Shown piece by piece: positions 63,256 to 64,000 of a stretch of 64,000 nucleotides of DNA. Position 1 is the first letter of the stretch. Every line of letters starts with the position of its first letter. The position numbers and the translations under genes were made by a program. The notes beneath the pieces were generated by a model, which saw nothing but the letters and a program-made list of their open reading frames with translations, was not told the origin of the DNA and searched no databases. This DNA is from Vibrio sp. YMD68 (GTDB taxonomy: Bacteria > Pseudomonadota > Gammaproteobacteria > Enterobacterales > Vibrionaceae), in NCBI RefSeq assembly GCF_029958905.1, contig NZ_CP124614.1, positions 992,001-1,056,000 on the forward strand. Reading direction: 5' to 3'.

Positions 63256-64000
63256 GTGTCCAAGCGTCGTGTTGTTGTCACTGGCATGGGTATGCTGTCA
63301 CCGGTAGGCAACTCTGTAGAATCTTCATGGAAAGCCCTGCTAGCCGGTCAAAGCGGTATCGTTGATATCGATCATTATGACACTACCAATTTTACTACTC
63401 GCTTTGCAGGTTTAGTCAAAGACTTTAACTGCGAAGAGTATATGACTAAAAAAGATGCTCGTAAGATGGATTTATTTATCCAGTACGGTGTCGCGGCAGG
63501 TATCCAAGCAATGGATGACTCTGGCCTTACCATTACCGAAGACAATGCCCCACGCGTTGGCGTAGCAATTGGATCGGGAATTGGTGGCTTAGATTTGATT
63601 GAGAAAGGACACAATACTCTTATTGAAAAAGGTCCTCGCAAAGTAAGCCCATTTTTTGTTCCATCAACGATCGTAAACATGGTTGCTGGGCACTTATCGA
63701 TTATGCGTGGTTTACGCGGTCCTAACATTGCTATTTCAACAGCATGTACAACAGGCCTTCATAACATCGGCCATGCCGCTCGTATGATCGCTTATGGTGA
63801 TGCAGACGCGATGTTAGCCGGCGGATCAGAAAAAGCCTCTACACCACTCGGTATGGCTGGTTTTGGTGCAGCTAAAGCGCTTTCAACTCGTAATGAAGAG
63901 CCAGAAAAAGCGTCTCGCCCATGGGATAAAAGCCGTGATGGCTTTGTTCTTGGTGATGGTGCTGGCATGATGGTTCTTGAAGAGTACGAACATGCGAAAG
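63256..64000 (+). CDS. fabF: 3-oxoacyl-ACP synthase II FabF, 5' part
   Basis: 248 codons visible, cut by the window end. It starts at a GTG with GGAG upstream ([19 protein letters not shown]). Catalytic Cys in [12 protein letters not shown] near residue 163 is present; the His residues lie beyond the window. Elongates fatty acids and sets temperature control of unsaturated chains. Confidence 0.95.
   Translation, partial: MSKRRVVVTGMGMLSPVGNSVESSWKALLAGQSGIVDIDHYDTTNFTTRFAGLVKDFNCEEYMTKKDARKMDLFIQYGVAAGIQAMDDSGLTITEDNAPRVGVAIGSGIGGLDLIEKGHNTLIEKGPRKVSPFFVPSTIVNMVAGHLSIMRGLRGPNIAISTACTTGLHNIGHAARMIAYGDADAMLAGGSEKASTPLGMAGFGAAKALSTRNEEPEKASRPWDKSRDGFVLGDGAGMMVLEEYEHAK

Noticed and set aside
1..64000. 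CRISPR array or insertion sequence
   Set aside because: No regularly spaced repeats of CRISPR size and no transposase with terminal inverted repeats were seen on either strand.

Overview
The window is chromosomal DNA of a Vibrio-type gammaproteobacterium. This rests on the housekeeping block on the right (yejM-yejL / yejK, asd, ychE-adhE, rne / rluC, maf, yceD-rpmF-plsX-fabH-fabD-fabG-acpP-fabF), on protein sequences that read like Vibrio orthologues, and on a V. cholerae-like type VI secretion (T6SS) layout on the left. No species is assigned.

Positions 1-20,017 are a T6SS tail and its cargo. The 3' part of tssM (vasK) is followed by vasL/tagA, a convergent Sel1-repeat gene, then hcp behind a good sigma-54 promoter with three 21-bp-spaced dyads upstream. 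Next come vgrG, a DUF4123 adaptor, a GxSxG class 3 lipase effector, its likely immunity protein and a PAAR protein. A second cassette follows: a DUF4123 gene lacking its 5' part, a Tle1 (DUF2235) phospholipase, a DUF2931 lipoprotein immunity protein and a second PAAR gene. The PAAR gene plus its 153-bp tail is a 440-bp direct repeat with only three differences, so the second cassette sits between near-identical copies. After a stretch of decayed genes (a truncated HU gene, and a DUF805 gene with an internal amber codon) comes a large LysM / S-type pyocin / HNH-type nuclease toxin with a small candidate immunity gene.

Positions 20,468-31,300 look like a defence island: hsdM-hsdS-hsdR (type I restriction-modification), an unrecognised 630-aa gene placed 5 nt after hsdR, and a Panacea-domain antitoxin overlapping a RelA/SpoT-fold toxin (toxSAS) with an inverted repeat over the presumed promoter.

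Positions 31,300-38,740 are an integrative-element block, nearly all on the minus strand: an LPD25-like protein, a winged-helix regulator, a small membrane protein, two DUF2787 proteins, a RadC-like JAB protein, a secreted/lipoprotein pair, an XRE repressor with two matching palindromic operators, and a P4-type tyrosine integrase next to tRNA-Ser(UGA). Everything left of the tRNA, or a large part of it, was probably acquired by integration there. The other attachment site was not found in the window.

Positions 38,743-64,000 are the conserved core: lipid A/LPS homeostasis (yejM), lysine/threonine precursor synthesis (asd), fermentation (adhE, with an FNR-like site placed about -41.5 from a promoter), RNA decay (rne with a long structured leader), translation (rluC, rpmF) and the phospholipid/fatty-acid operon, ending inside fabF.
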